From Streptomyces spiramyceticus (GTDB taxonomy: Bacteria > Actinomycetota > Actinomycetes > Streptomycetales > Streptomycetaceae): DNA of 64,000 bases. Below are positions 17,187-23,982 of the stretch, one piece after another. Under the pieces are notes generated by a model. That model did not search any database. It was not told the origin of the DNA and worked only from the letters and a program-made list of their open reading frames with translations. The stretch covers positions 571,001 through 635,000 of the forward strand of contig NZ_JARBAX010000001.1 of NCBI RefSeq assembly GCF_028807635.1, in the 5' to 3' direction. How positions within the stretch are numbered: the stretch's first letter is position 1; each line of letters starts with the position of its first letter. Made by a program: the position numbers and the translations under genes.

Positions 17187-17858
17187 CTAGGAGGCGCTGC
17201 GGCCGCGACGTGCCAGGAGCCGGATCGCGCCGTCGCCGACGAGCTGCACCACGGTCACGAGGGCGATCAGGATGACCACGGTGACCAGCATGAACTCGGT
17301 CTCGAAGCGCTGGTATCCGTAGGTGACGGCCTTGCTGCCGAGGCCTTCGCCACCGACCGCGCCCGCCATCGCCGAGTAGCCGACGAGCACGATGACGGTG
17401 GTGGTGACGCCGGAGATCAGGGACGGCAGGGACTGCGGCAGCAGCACCTTGAAGACGACGGTCGGTACGCCGCCGCCCATCGACTGGACCGCCTCGACGA
17501 GTCCGTGGTCGACCTCGCGGATCGCGGTCTCGACGAGCCGGGCGAAGAAGGGGATGGCGCCGATGGCGAGCGGCACGATCATCGCGCTGGGGCCGATGAA
17601 GGTGCCGACGACCAGCGTGGTGAAGGGGATCAGGGCGATCAGCAGGATGATGAACGGCAGCGAGCGGCCGATGTTCACGATCACGCCGATGACCTTGTTG
17701 ACCGCCACGTTCTGGAGCAGTCCGCCCTTGTCCGTGAGGACGAGGAGGATGCCGAGCGGCAGGCCGCCGATGATCGATACGACAGTGGACCAGAGCACCA
17801 TGTAAAGGGTGTCGATGGTTCCCTGCGACAGCAGCGGCTGCATCTCCGACCAGGTCAC
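17187..17858 (-). CDS. metI: Methionine ABC transporter permease
   Basis: 223 residues with about five transmembrane segments, and the binding-protein-dependent permease EAA loop near 'AVQSMGGGVPTVVFKVLLPQSLPSLISGV'. GTG start that overlaps the metN stop (GTGA), so translation is coupled. It forms the membrane channel of the methionine importer. Confidence 0.92.
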   Translation of the reverse strand: MTWSEMQPLLSQGTIDTLYMVLWSTVVSIIGGLPLGILLVLTDKGGLLQNVAVNKVIGVIVNIGRSLPFIILLIALIPFTTLVVGTFIGPSAMIVPLAIGAIPFFARLVETAIREVDHGLVEAVQSMGGGVPTVVFKVLLPQSLPSLISGVTTTVIVLVGYSAMAGAVGGEGLGSKAVTYGYQRFETEFMLVTVVILIALVTVVQLVGDGAIRLLARRGRSAS

Positions 17859-18940
17859 TTGGTACCTTCCTTGGCCAGTGCGGGAGTCTGCGCGGGTACG
17901 GCCGCGGCTCGGTCTGCCGGTACGTCTGCGGGCACGTCCTCGTCGACGACTTCGACCTGGAGCCCCTGCTCGCGCAGGAAGCCGACGGGGACGACGTTCT
18001 CCTCGTACGGACCGGGCAGCTCGATGCGCATCCGTCCGATCTGCTTGCCGCCGACGGTGTCCATCGCGGCGCCGAGTATCGAGATGTCGATGTTGTACGT
18101 ACGGGAAAGCTGGGAGATCACCGGCTGCGTCGCGGCCTCACCGTGGAAGGTGACGTCGATGACGGTCCGTCCGGGACCCGACGCCTGGCCGCCCACCGGG
18201 AACAGTTCCTGCGCCAGCTCGGAGCCGGGCGTCGCGAGCAGTTCGCTCACCGTGCCGGACTCGACGATCCGACCCTTCTTCATCAGCGCGGCCGAGTCGC
18301 AGATCGTCTTCACGACGTCCATCTCGTGCGTGATGAGCAGGACGGTCAGGCCGAGCTGCCGGTTGAGGTCACGCAGCAGCTGGAGGATCGAGCGGGTGGT
18401 CTCGGGGTCGAGGGCCGAGGTGGCCTCGTCGGAGAGCAGCACCTTGGGGTCGCCGGCCAGTGCGCGGGCGATGCCGACGCGCTGCTTCTGGCCGCCGGAG
18501 AGCTGGGCGGGGTAGGCCTTGGCCTTGTCGGCGAGGCCTACGAGGTCGAGGAGTTCCAGTGCCTTGCGGCTGCGAGCCTGACCGGAGACGCCGAGGATCT
18601 CCAGCGGCAGCTCGATGTTGTCCTTCACGGTGCGTGAGGACAGCAGGTTGAAGTGCTGGAAGACCATCCCGATCCGGCTGCGCGCCTCGCGCAGCTCCTT
18701 GCCGGCGCGGCGGCCGCGTCCGGCGAGTGCGGTGAGGTCCTGGCCGTCGACGGTCACGGTGCCGGCGGTGGGGCGCTCAAGCAGGTTGACGCAGCGGATA
18801 AGGGAGGACTTGCCGGCGCCGCTCTGGCCGATGACTCCGTACACCTCGCCCTCGCGGACGTGCAGGTCGACGCCGTCCAGGGCGGTGATCTCGCGGCCTC
18901 GCGATGGGTAGACCTTGGTCAGGCCCGTAGTGGTGATCAC
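17855..18940 (-). CDS. metN: Methionine ABC transporter ATPase
   Basis: 361 residues. Walker A 'GQSGAGKSS', signature 'LSGGQKQRVGIARALAGDPKVLLSDEATSALDP', H-loop 'LITHEMD', then the C-terminal NIL/ACT domain (~245-335, 'VIDVTFHGEAATQPVISQL') that senses methionine in MetN proteins, then an Ala/Val/Asp-rich tail. The start is placed at GTG (VITTTGLTKVYPS) behind GGAA; the upstream open frame to 19096 is not conserved in character. It is the first gene of metNIQ and follows a leader region with a short Cys/Met-rich ORF. Confidence 0.92.
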   Translation of the reverse strand: MITTTGLTKVYPSRGREITALDGVDLHVREGEVYGVIGQSGAGKSSLIRCVNLLERPTAGTVTVDGQDLTALAGRGRRAGKELREARSRIGMVFQHFNLLSSRTVKDNIELPLEILGVSGQARSRKALELLDLVGLADKAKAYPAQLSGGQKQRVGIARALAGDPKVLLSDEATSALDPETTRSILQLLRDLNRQLGLTVLLITHEMDVVKTICDSAALMKKGRIVESGTVSELLATPGSELAQELFPVGGQASGPGRTVIDVTFHGEAATQPVISQLSRTYNIDISILGAAMDTVGGKQIGRMRIELPGPYEENVVPVGFLREQGLQVEVVDEDVPADVPADRAAAVPAQTPALAKEGTK

Positions 18941-19069
18941 AGGATTTCCGTCACTGTCGAGTGCGCGGCGAAGTGTCCGCCGGGCACGGGGCATTCGTCT
19001 TGTGGACGTGGCACGGCTGGGTCGGTGGGTACCGGAAGGCAACGCGTGCGCGGGGCAGGCCCGGTCCGT

Positions 19070-19087
19070 CGAGTGCGTACGTACTCG
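19070..19087. promoter_or_regulatory. Near-palindrome in the metN leader
   Basis: CGAGTGCGTACGTACTCG, an 18-base near-palindrome with a central CGTACG, between the leader ORF and metN. It could be an RNA hairpin or a protein-binding site; nothing decides which. Confidence 0.3.
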
Positions 19088-19146
19088 GGTGGACACGGGG
19101 CGGCTGTCGGGTCTCGCTTCGGGGCGCGAGGCTCAGGCAGGGGCCC

Positions 19147-19233
19147 TCAGAAGGCGCACATTCGACACATACAACGAGCACCGGGCGTCATCGTCGCCTC
19201 GGTCGCAAGGGTGCGGCTGCTCGTCGTGGTCAT
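19147..19233 (-). CDS. Cys/Met-rich leader peptide ORF upstream of metNIQ
   Basis: 28 codons from ATG, too short for usual gene calls. It opens MTTTSSRTLATEA and ends ARCMCRMCAF followed by TGA, so three Cys and two Met codons fall within the last eight positions before the terminal Phe. Its stop is 206 bases before the metN start. No clear ribosome site precedes the ATG; a TTTACT about nine bases upstream could be a -10 box of a leaderless transcript. Position and composition fit a leader whose translation stalls when charged Cys- or Met-tRNA is scarce, as in actinobacterial cysteine-attenuation uORFs. The role is inferred, and conservation has not been checked. Confidence 0.55.
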   Translation of the reverse strand: MTTTSSRTLATEATMTPGARCMCRMCAF

Positions 19234-19314
19234 GCGATGAGTAAACCAGACATGAGTACGTGCCGATCATTCGTGTCCGAATAGCGGACGTCGGCGTCTC
19301 ACTATGAGTACGCG

Positions 19315-19648
19315 TCAGTCCGCCGCGGTGATCTCCACGCCGTCGTGCGTGGCCAGGGCGGACACTGCCGAGAGGTCCCTCACGACAATGTCCGCCACCA
19401 GCTCGGAGCGGTCGTGCGTTGTGGCCAACGCCACGGTCTTCATGCCCGCCGCGCGCCCCGCCTGAAGTCCGGCGGGAGCGTCCTCGAAGACGACGCAGCG
19501 CGCCGGGTCCACGCCGAGCGTGCGGGCCGGCAGCGATACGGGCCACCGCGCCCGGCACCACATCGGCGGGCAGCAGATCGGCGGCGATTTCCGCGGTGGG
19601 GCGGCCGTGCAGCTCGATTTCGTGGTGCCCGACCCTGCGCCCCGTCGC
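19315..19648 (-). pseudogene. Remnant of a HAD-superfamily hydrolase
   Basis: The C-terminal part is intact in one frame: 'LGVDPARCVVFEDAPAGLQ' followed by 'AGRAAGMKTVALATTH', the classic motif IV region of beta-phosphoglucomutase-like HAD enzymes, ending EITAAD. Just upstream, in a different frame, 'ELHGRPTAEIAADLLP' continues as 'ADVVPGAVARI', as in the cap region of the same family. The N-terminal DxDGT motif and the stretch between the two pieces are missing. So the gene has lost its start, carries an internal deletion and is frameshifted at the joint. It cannot make an active enzyme. Confidence 0.7.
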
Positions 19649-19676
19649 TCACCTCTCTCGTAATACGCTCGTCGTC

Positions 19677-20036
19677 ATGCTTGACGCCCTGACGGTCGCG
19701 GTCTCCGCGGCCGCGCTCGTACTCGCCGCGTGGTGCGGTTACGCCGCCTTCCGCGATCAGCCCACCAAGGACTGGCACTTCATCGGCATGGCCGTGGTGT
19801 CGCTGCTCGTGCTCGCCCAGTTGGTGGTCGGCATCGTGCAGCTGTCGCGCGGCGAGAAGCCGGACCAGGGTGCGGTGATCTTCGTCTCGTACCTGGTCGG
19901 GGCACTGACGGCGGTGCCCGCGGCCGGTTTTCTGTCGCTGGCCGAGCGGAGCCGCTGGGGCTCGGTGACGGTCTCGGCCGGTGCGGTCGTGCTGGCTGTG
20001 CTCGAAGTGCGGCTGCACGACATCTGGGGAGGCTGA
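19677..20036 (+). CDS. Small integral membrane protein, 119 residues
   Basis: Four hydrophobic segments (about 3-22, 34-55, 67-88, 94-112) and few polar loops. It starts MLDALTVAVSAAALVLAAW and ends LEVRLHDIWGG. A TAATAC lies about 10 bases before the ATG, which suggests a very short leader. The next gene begins two bases after its stop, so the two are probably co-translated, and both are small multi-pass membrane proteins. No family recognised. Confidence 0.7.
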   Translation: MLDALTVAVSAAALVLAAWCGYAAFRDQPTKDWHFIGMAVVSLLVLAQLVVGIVQLSRGEKPDQGAVIFVSYLVGALTAVPAAGFLSLAERSRWGSVTVSAGAVVLAVLEVRLHDIWGG

Positions 20037-20038
20037 CG

Positions 20039-20458
20039 ATGGCCGGTTCCGTCGCCGGGAAGCAGGGCCGTACCCGGCTGGTCAAGGGGCCCGGTCTGCT
20101 GCTGGTCTGGCTGTACGGCGTGATGTCGGTCGGCGCGGTCTCCCGCTCGATCTACCAGATCGCCACGGAGTTCGACCGCGCGCCGCTGGCGTACGCACTG
20201 TCCGCTGTCGCGGCCGTGGTCTACGCGTTCATCACGTACACGCTCGTGCGGGGAGGGGAGACGGCGCGCAGAGCGGCGCTGGTGTGCTGTGCGGTGGAGC
20301 TTGCCGGCGTGGTCGTTGTCGGGACGTGGACGGTGATCGAGCCGTCCGCTTTTCCGGATGCGACGGTCTGGTCGGCGTTCGGGAAGGGCTACCTGTTCAT
20401 CCCGGTGCTGCTGCCGGTCACGGGCATTCTGTGGCTCCGCCGACGCCGGACGAGCTGA
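20039..20458 (+). CDS. Small integral membrane protein, 139 residues
   Basis: Four hydrophobic segments: 'LLLVWLYGVMSVGAVS', 'YALSAVAAVVYAFITYTLV', 'ALVCCAVELAGVVVVGTW' and 'YLFIPVLLPVTGILWL', ending in a basic RRRRTS tail, with the N-terminus also basic. Start two bases after the stop of the preceding membrane protein. It resembles conserved integral membrane proteins annotated without function in Streptomyces. It may form a complex with its partner; this is inferred from coupling only. Confidence 0.75.
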   Translation: MAGSVAGKQGRTRLVKGPGLLLVWLYGVMSVGAVSRSIYQIATEFDRAPLAYALSAVAAVVYAFITYTLVRGGETARRAALVCCAVELAGVVVVGTWTVIEPSAFPDATVWSAFGKGYLFIPVLLPVTGILWLRRRRTS

Positions 20459-20476
20459 CTTCCAGCCCGTCCGGCG
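20444..20476. terminator. Hairpin between convergent genes
   Basis: CGCCGGACG...CGTCCGGCG, 9-base arms with a 15-base interior, overlapping the 3' end of the membrane protein gene and facing the convergent acetyltransferase gene. Confidence 0.5.
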
Positions 20477-20488
20477 AAGGGGATCCCC

Positions 20489-20992
20489 CTACGCGCTTGC
20501 TACGTACGCCTGCACCGCGGTCTCCTTCTGGAGGGTGACCAGGTTGAAGCCCGGGCCGATCTCCTCCGTGGCGACCGGCGCGTAACCGTGGCTGCGGTAC
20601 AGCCGCAGATTGCCCTCGCTGCGGTGGCCGGTGAAGAGCTGGAAGCGCTTCGCGGCCGGCTCCCCCGCGAAGTGCTCCTCGATCGCGGCGAGCAGCCGGC
20701 CGCCGAGGCCGTGCCGCTGCATCCGGGGATGGACGATGAGCTTCGCGATCCGCGCGGTCCCCGCCTCGTCGACCGCGGCCCGCACCGAGGCGACCACCTC
20801 GTCACCGAGCCGCGCCACGAGCGCGTGGCCGCGGCCGAGTTCGGCCCGCAGGTCGTCGAGCGACTGTGTGAGGGGCTCGATGGTGTAGTCGCCGTAGAGC
20901 TCGGCCTCACTCTGATAGCACAGGTACTGCAGTTTGAGGATGTGCTCGGCATCCTGCGCCGTTGCCGCTGAGATGGTCACGCTCATGCCCAT
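20489..20992 (-). CDS. GNAT N-acetyltransferase
   Basis: 167 residues. 'IAKLIVHPRMQRHGLGGRLLAAIEEHF' contains the acetyl-CoA loop (RHGLGG) and 'FTGHRSEGNLRLYRSHGYAPV' is the usual last strand-helix-strand. Start at the ATG of MGMSVTISAATAQD behind GGGAGG; an ATG two codons later is also possible. It begins 37 bases after the sigma factor gene on the same strand, so the two may share a transcript. Substrate unknown. Confidence 0.85.
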   Translation of the reverse strand: MGMSVTISAATAQDAEHILKLQYLCYQSEAELYGDYTIEPLTQSLDDLRAELGRGHALVARLGDEVVASVRAAVDEAGTARIAKLIVHPRMQRHGLGGRLLAAIEEHFAGEPAAKRFQLFTGHRSEGNLRLYRSHGYAPVATEEIGPGFNLVTLQKETAVQAYVASA

Positions 20993-21029
20993 GTGTGCAT
21001 GCCTCCCGCTCGCCTGTTACGCCGGTTGC

Positions 21030-21581
21030 TTACCGCTCCTTTCCCCTTTGCCCAGGAGCTGCAACCTCCGCCGCCAGCATTCTGCGCAGGCATCCCAGGC
21101 AACGGGAACGCATGGGCCCCAAACTCCCTTGTGACATTCCCAACGCCCCTGCGATTTCGCGGTAGGTGGGGTCGGTCGGCGACAACATCGCAGCCAGGAG
21201 TCCCGGGCACCGGCCGGGCAGCCTGCGGACCGCGTCGCGCAGAGTGCGTCGCCACTCTTCGGTGAGCGCCGCACGTTCCGGGCAGGCGGCGTCCCCCGTG
21301 GCGGCCTGCGGGGCGGGGTGCGGCAGTTCGCGCCACGTCCTTCGCCGGGCCAGGCGCGCTTCTGCCTGTACGGCGCGGCGCAGCCAGCCCGCGGGGTCGG
21401 CCGGCGGTCCCTCCCCGTCCAGGAGTTCCAACAGCCTCAGCCATACGGCCTGTTCGAGGTCGCCCGGATCGACTCCCTCACCGGCTGCCTCGGCCCTCGC
21501 CTCGGCGGCGAGGAGTGGGCGCAGCGCTCTGAAGAGGTCGGAGGCGGTCCTGGACGGGGCGGTGGGTACGGAGATGGTCAT
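21030..21581 (-). CDS. ECF-like RNA polymerase sigma factor
   Basis: 183 residues. The C-terminal region 4 is clear: 'AVRRLPGRCPGLLAAMLSPTDPTYREIAGALGMSQGSLGPMRSRCLGCLRRML' spans the helix-turn-helix with the GSLGPMRSRCLGRLR-type recognition segment of Streptomyces sigma factors. Region 2 is degenerate but present (DLEQAVWLRLLELLDGEG...AGWLRRAVQAEARLARRR). No anti-sigma factor is adjacent. A perfect 6-base inverted repeat (21582-21598) covers the site just before the ATG. Target promoters unknown. Confidence 0.8.
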   Translation of the reverse strand: MTISVPTAPSRTASDLFRALRPLLAAEARAEAAGEGVDPGDLEQAVWLRLLELLDGEGPPADPAGWLRRAVQAEARLARRRTWRELPHPAPQAATGDAACPERAALTEEWRRTLRDAVRRLPGRCPGLLAAMLSPTDPTYREIAGALGMSQGSLGPMRSRCLGCLRRMLAAEVAAPGQRGKER

Positions 21582-21598
21582 GCCACGCGGGACGTGGC
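21582..21598. promoter_or_regulatory. Inverted repeat abutting the sigma factor start
   Basis: GCCACG-cggga-CGTGGC directly before the sigma factor ATG, where the ribosome site should be. No other Shine-Dalgarno sequence is visible. It could be an operator or a translation-blocking hairpin. Confidence 0.4.
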
Positions 21599-21652
21599 GC
21601 CGGCGGCCGGCGGTTGCCGCGCGACGCCACAGTCACCCGTCCGTGGTCATCT

Positions 21653-21731
21653 CTTCGCGAAGGTCACGGCCTCGCGAAGGTCACGGCCTCGCGAAGGTCA
21701 CCGGCTCGCCAAGGTCACCGCTTCGCGAAGT
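21653..21731. repeat. 17-base tandem repeat at the 3' end of the glycerophosphodiesterase gene
   Basis: About four and a half units of CTCGCGAAGGTCACGGC, each holding a TCGCGA palindrome (units begin near 21654, 21671, 21688, 21705 and 21722). The last copies reach into the final codons (AKR-stop) of the gene. Confidence 0.7.
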
Positions 21732-22869
21732 CGGCGGCCGCCAGCAGCGCGGTGTCCGGGTTGTCGGAGAAGATCCCGTCGATGCCCTGCTCGAAGTACG
21801 CCTTGAAGGCGCCGAAGGCGTCCCCGTACGCCGCCGGGTCCGTGCCGCGCCTGAAGTCGGCGGGCAGGAAGGTGTTCTCGTTGCGCAGGGTGTACGGGTG
21901 GAGGATCAGCCCCTTCGCGTGCGCGTCCCGTACGAGCGTGGTCGGCTTGCCCAGCTTGCCCGCCGCGTCCTTGGGAATGATCAGGTCCGCCAGCGGGCCG
22001 ATGCCCTGGGCGAACGACGCGATCCACTTCAGGCCCTCGGGCGTGATCAGATCGGCGACCGTGCGCGGGTCGCCCGACTCCTTGAAGTCCCAGGGGCGGT
22101 CGTCGGCGGTCCACAGCAGCACCACGCGCGGGCAGGAGACGAGCTTCGCCATCCGCTGCATGCTGGTCGGCTCGAACGACTGCAGGAACATGGGGGAGTT
22201 CGCGCGGTGGCGCCCGTAACGGCGCAGGAGCTTGGCGAGCGGCTCCTCCAGGCCGAGGCCGAGCTTCCGGAAGTACGAGGGGTGCTTGGTCTCGGCGTGG
22301 AGCCAGACGGGGCGCCCGCGACGGCGGCCCTCCTTGTCGGCCCAGCGCAGCACCTCCTCGAAGGTGGGTATCTCCCAGCGGCCGTCGTACAGCGTGTTCT
22401 CCTGCCGGGTGCCGGGGATCCGCTCCTTGGCGCGCAGTGTCTTGAGCTCGGCGAGCGTGAAGTCCTCGGTGAACCAGCCGGTGATCGAGACGCCGTCCAC
22501 CGACTTGGTCGTCTTGCGGGCGGCGAATTCGGGGTGCGCCGCGACGTCCGTCGTGCCGGTGATGTCGTTCTCGTGGCGGCAGACGAGGTGGCCGTCCTTG
22601 GTGGGGACCAGGTCCTGCTCGATAACGTGCGCGCCCATGTCCAGGGCCAGTTGGTACGCGCCCATGGTGTGCTCGGGCCGGTAGCCGCTGGCGCCGCGGT
22701 GCGCCACGACGGTCGGCACGGGCAGACTGCGGTACCCCTCGCGCCCATCACCCCTGCCGCCGTCGGCTCGCGCCGTACCCGGCAGTCCGAGAGTGACGCC
22801 GCCCGCACCGAGCACCGCCGCCCCGAGTACGGTCCGCCGCCCGGGGTTCGCCTGTCCGCCCTGTGTCAT
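21715..22869 (-). CDS. glpQ: Secreted glycerophosphodiester phosphodiesterase
   Basis: 384 residues. The N-terminus has a twin-arginine-type signal (NPGRRTVLGAAVLGAGG, cut near ADG), so it is exported folded. The catalytic domain opens with 'VVAHRGASGYRPEHTMGAYQLAL' and 'GAHVIEQDLVPTKDGHLVCRHE', the His and Glu/Asp metal ligands of the GDPD family, and ends 'DGIFSDNPDTALL'. It releases glycerol-3-phosphate from deacylated phospholipids or teichoic acids. Start at the second ATG region (MTQGGQANPG), chosen for the AAGGAG six bases upstream. GlpQ genes are often phosphate-regulated, and a possible PHO-like direct repeat lies upstream. Confidence 0.88.
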   Translation of the reverse strand: MTQGGQANPGRRTVLGAAVLGAGGVTLGLPGTARADGGRGDGREGYRSLPVPTVVAHRGASGYRPEHTMGAYQLALDMGAHVIEQDLVPTKDGHLVCRHENDITGTTDVAAHPEFAARKTTKSVDGVSITGWFTEDFTLAELKTLRAKERIPGTRQENTLYDGRWEIPTFEEVLRWADKEGRRRGRPVWLHAETKHPSYFRKLGLGLEEPLAKLLRRYGRHRANSPMFLQSFEPTSMQRMAKLVSCPRVVLLWTADDRPWDFKESGDPRTVADLITPEGLKWIASFAQGIGPLADLIIPKDAAGKLGKPTTLVRDAHAKGLILHPYTLRNENTFLPADFRRGTDPAAYGDAFGAFKAYFEQGIDGIFSDNPDTALLAAADFAKR

Positions 22870-22970
22870 GAACGCTCCTTGTGTCATGTCCAGCACCTGC
22901 CCGAATCAAGGCCCGATCGTAGGCGTCTACGCATGACGCAGACGAGTCCGTGGACGGAACGCGGTGGAAA

Positions 22971-23003
22971 CACAGGTCAACACTGCGTATCGAAGTGATG
23001 AAC
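22971..23003 (-). promoter_or_regulatory. Possible PHO-box-like direct repeat upstream of glpQ
   Basis: On the minus strand, three 11-base units: GTTCATCACTT, CGATACGCAGT, GTTGACCTGTG. Units 1 and 3 resemble the GTTCAYYYRCG direct-repeat unit bound by Streptomyces PhoP; unit 2 does not. It is about 100 bases before the glpQ start. Weak match. Confidence 0.3.
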
Positions 23004-23097
23004 CCGATGTGCGATCAGGAGGAGCCCGCGAGTATCGTCCTCACCTGCACAGACTTCATCCGATCAGCCCCCGCCCAGCACGACACCGGAGGAACCG

Positions 23098-23769
23098 TTG
23101 TCCCGTCTAGCGCTCATCAAGGCAGTGCTCGGACCGATCATGCGCCTGATGTTCCGCCCGCAGGTGGAAGGCGCCCAGAACATTCCCGGGACCGGTCCGG
23201 TCATTCTGGCGGGGAACCACCTGACGTTCATCGACTCGATGATCATGCCGATCTGCTGCGACCGGCAGGTCTTCTACATCGGCAAGGACGAGTACGTCAC
23301 GGGCAAGGGGCTCAAGGGCCGTCTGATGGCCTGGTTCTTCACGAGCTGCGGCATGATCCCGGTGGACCGGGACGGCGGCCGCGGCGGTGTCGCGGCGCTG
23401 ATGACCGGCCGCCGGGTGCTCGAAGAGGGCAAGATCTTCTCGATCTACCCGGAGGGCACCCGCTCCCCCGACGGCCGGCTCTACCGCGGACGTACGGGCA
23501 TCGCGCGCCTCACACTGATGACGGGCGCTCCGGTGGTGCCGTTCGCGATGATCGGTACGGACAAGCTGCAGCCGGGCGGCGCGGGACTGCCGCGGCCGGG
23601 CAAGGTCACGGTCCGTTTCGGCGAGCCGATGGAGTTCTCGCGCTACGAGGGCATGGACCGCGACCGCTATGTGCTGCGCGCGGTGACGGACTCGGTGATG
23701 GCCGAGGTCATGCGGCTGTCCGGCCAGGAGTACGTGGACATGTACGCCACGAAGGCGAAGGCCGCCTGA
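23098..23769 (+). CDS. 1-acylglycerol-3-phosphate O-acyltransferase (PlsC family)
   Basis: 223 residues with a TTG start behind a strong GGAGGAA site. The acyltransferase motifs are 'LAGNHLTFIDS' (NHxxxxD), 'GMIPVDRDGGRGG', 'FSIYPEGTRSPDG' (PEGT) and 'VVPFAMIGT'. It transfers a second acyl chain in phospholipid synthesis at the cytoplasmic face of the membrane. It is divergent from the glycerophosphodiesterase gene, which also touches glycerolipid metabolism. The 3' end, including the stop, is partly duplicated downstream. Confidence 0.88.
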   Translation: MSRLALIKAVLGPIMRLMFRPQVEGAQNIPGTGPVILAGNHLTFIDSMIMPICCDRQVFYIGKDEYVTGKGLKGRLMAWFFTSCGMIPVDRDGGRGGVAALMTGRRVLEEGKIFSIYPEGTRSPDGRLYRGRTGIARLTLMTGAPVVPFAMIGTDKLQPGGAGLPRPGKVTVRFGEPMEFSRYEGMDRDRYVLRAVTDSVMAEVMRLSGQEYVDMYATKAKAA

Positions 23770-23914
23770 GCGCTGCCCGACGGCCGGAGGCCGGCGCAGC
23801 CGTCCGAAGCTGTAAGGCGCCCCCGGCGCCGCGCCCGCGAGGACGGCAGACAGAGCCGCGCCACGAAGGCGAAGGCCGCCTAAGCACTGCCCGACCGGCG
23901 AAGGCCGCCTGAGC
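23746..23914 (+). repeat. Duplicated 3' end of the acyltransferase gene
   Basis: The 36 bases at 23746-23781 (last codons, stop and start of the trailer) recur at 23860-23895 with two changes, TGA to TAA and GCG to GCA. A shorter copy, GGCGAAGGCCGCCTGAGCA, follows at 23897-23914. All lie between the stop codon and the terminator. Confidence 0.75.
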
Positions 23915-23924
23915 AACCGCAGAC

Positions 23925-23980
23925 GCAACGTGGGAGGGGCTTGTGCCACCGGCCGGTGGCACAAGCCCCTCCCACGTTGC
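23925..23980. terminator. Bidirectional terminator with a 56-base perfect palindrome
   Basis: GCAACGTGGGAGGGGCTTGT...ACAAGCCCCTCCCACGTTGC, perfect throughout, centred on GGCC. It lies between the convergent acyltransferase and MFS genes, two bases from the MFS stop. Confidence 0.85.
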
Positions 23981-23982
23981 GC

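Noticed and set aside
18941..19320. SAM riboswitch before metN
   Set aside because: I looked for the SAM-I and SAM-IV cores and found neither. The Cys/Met-rich short ORF explains the region better.
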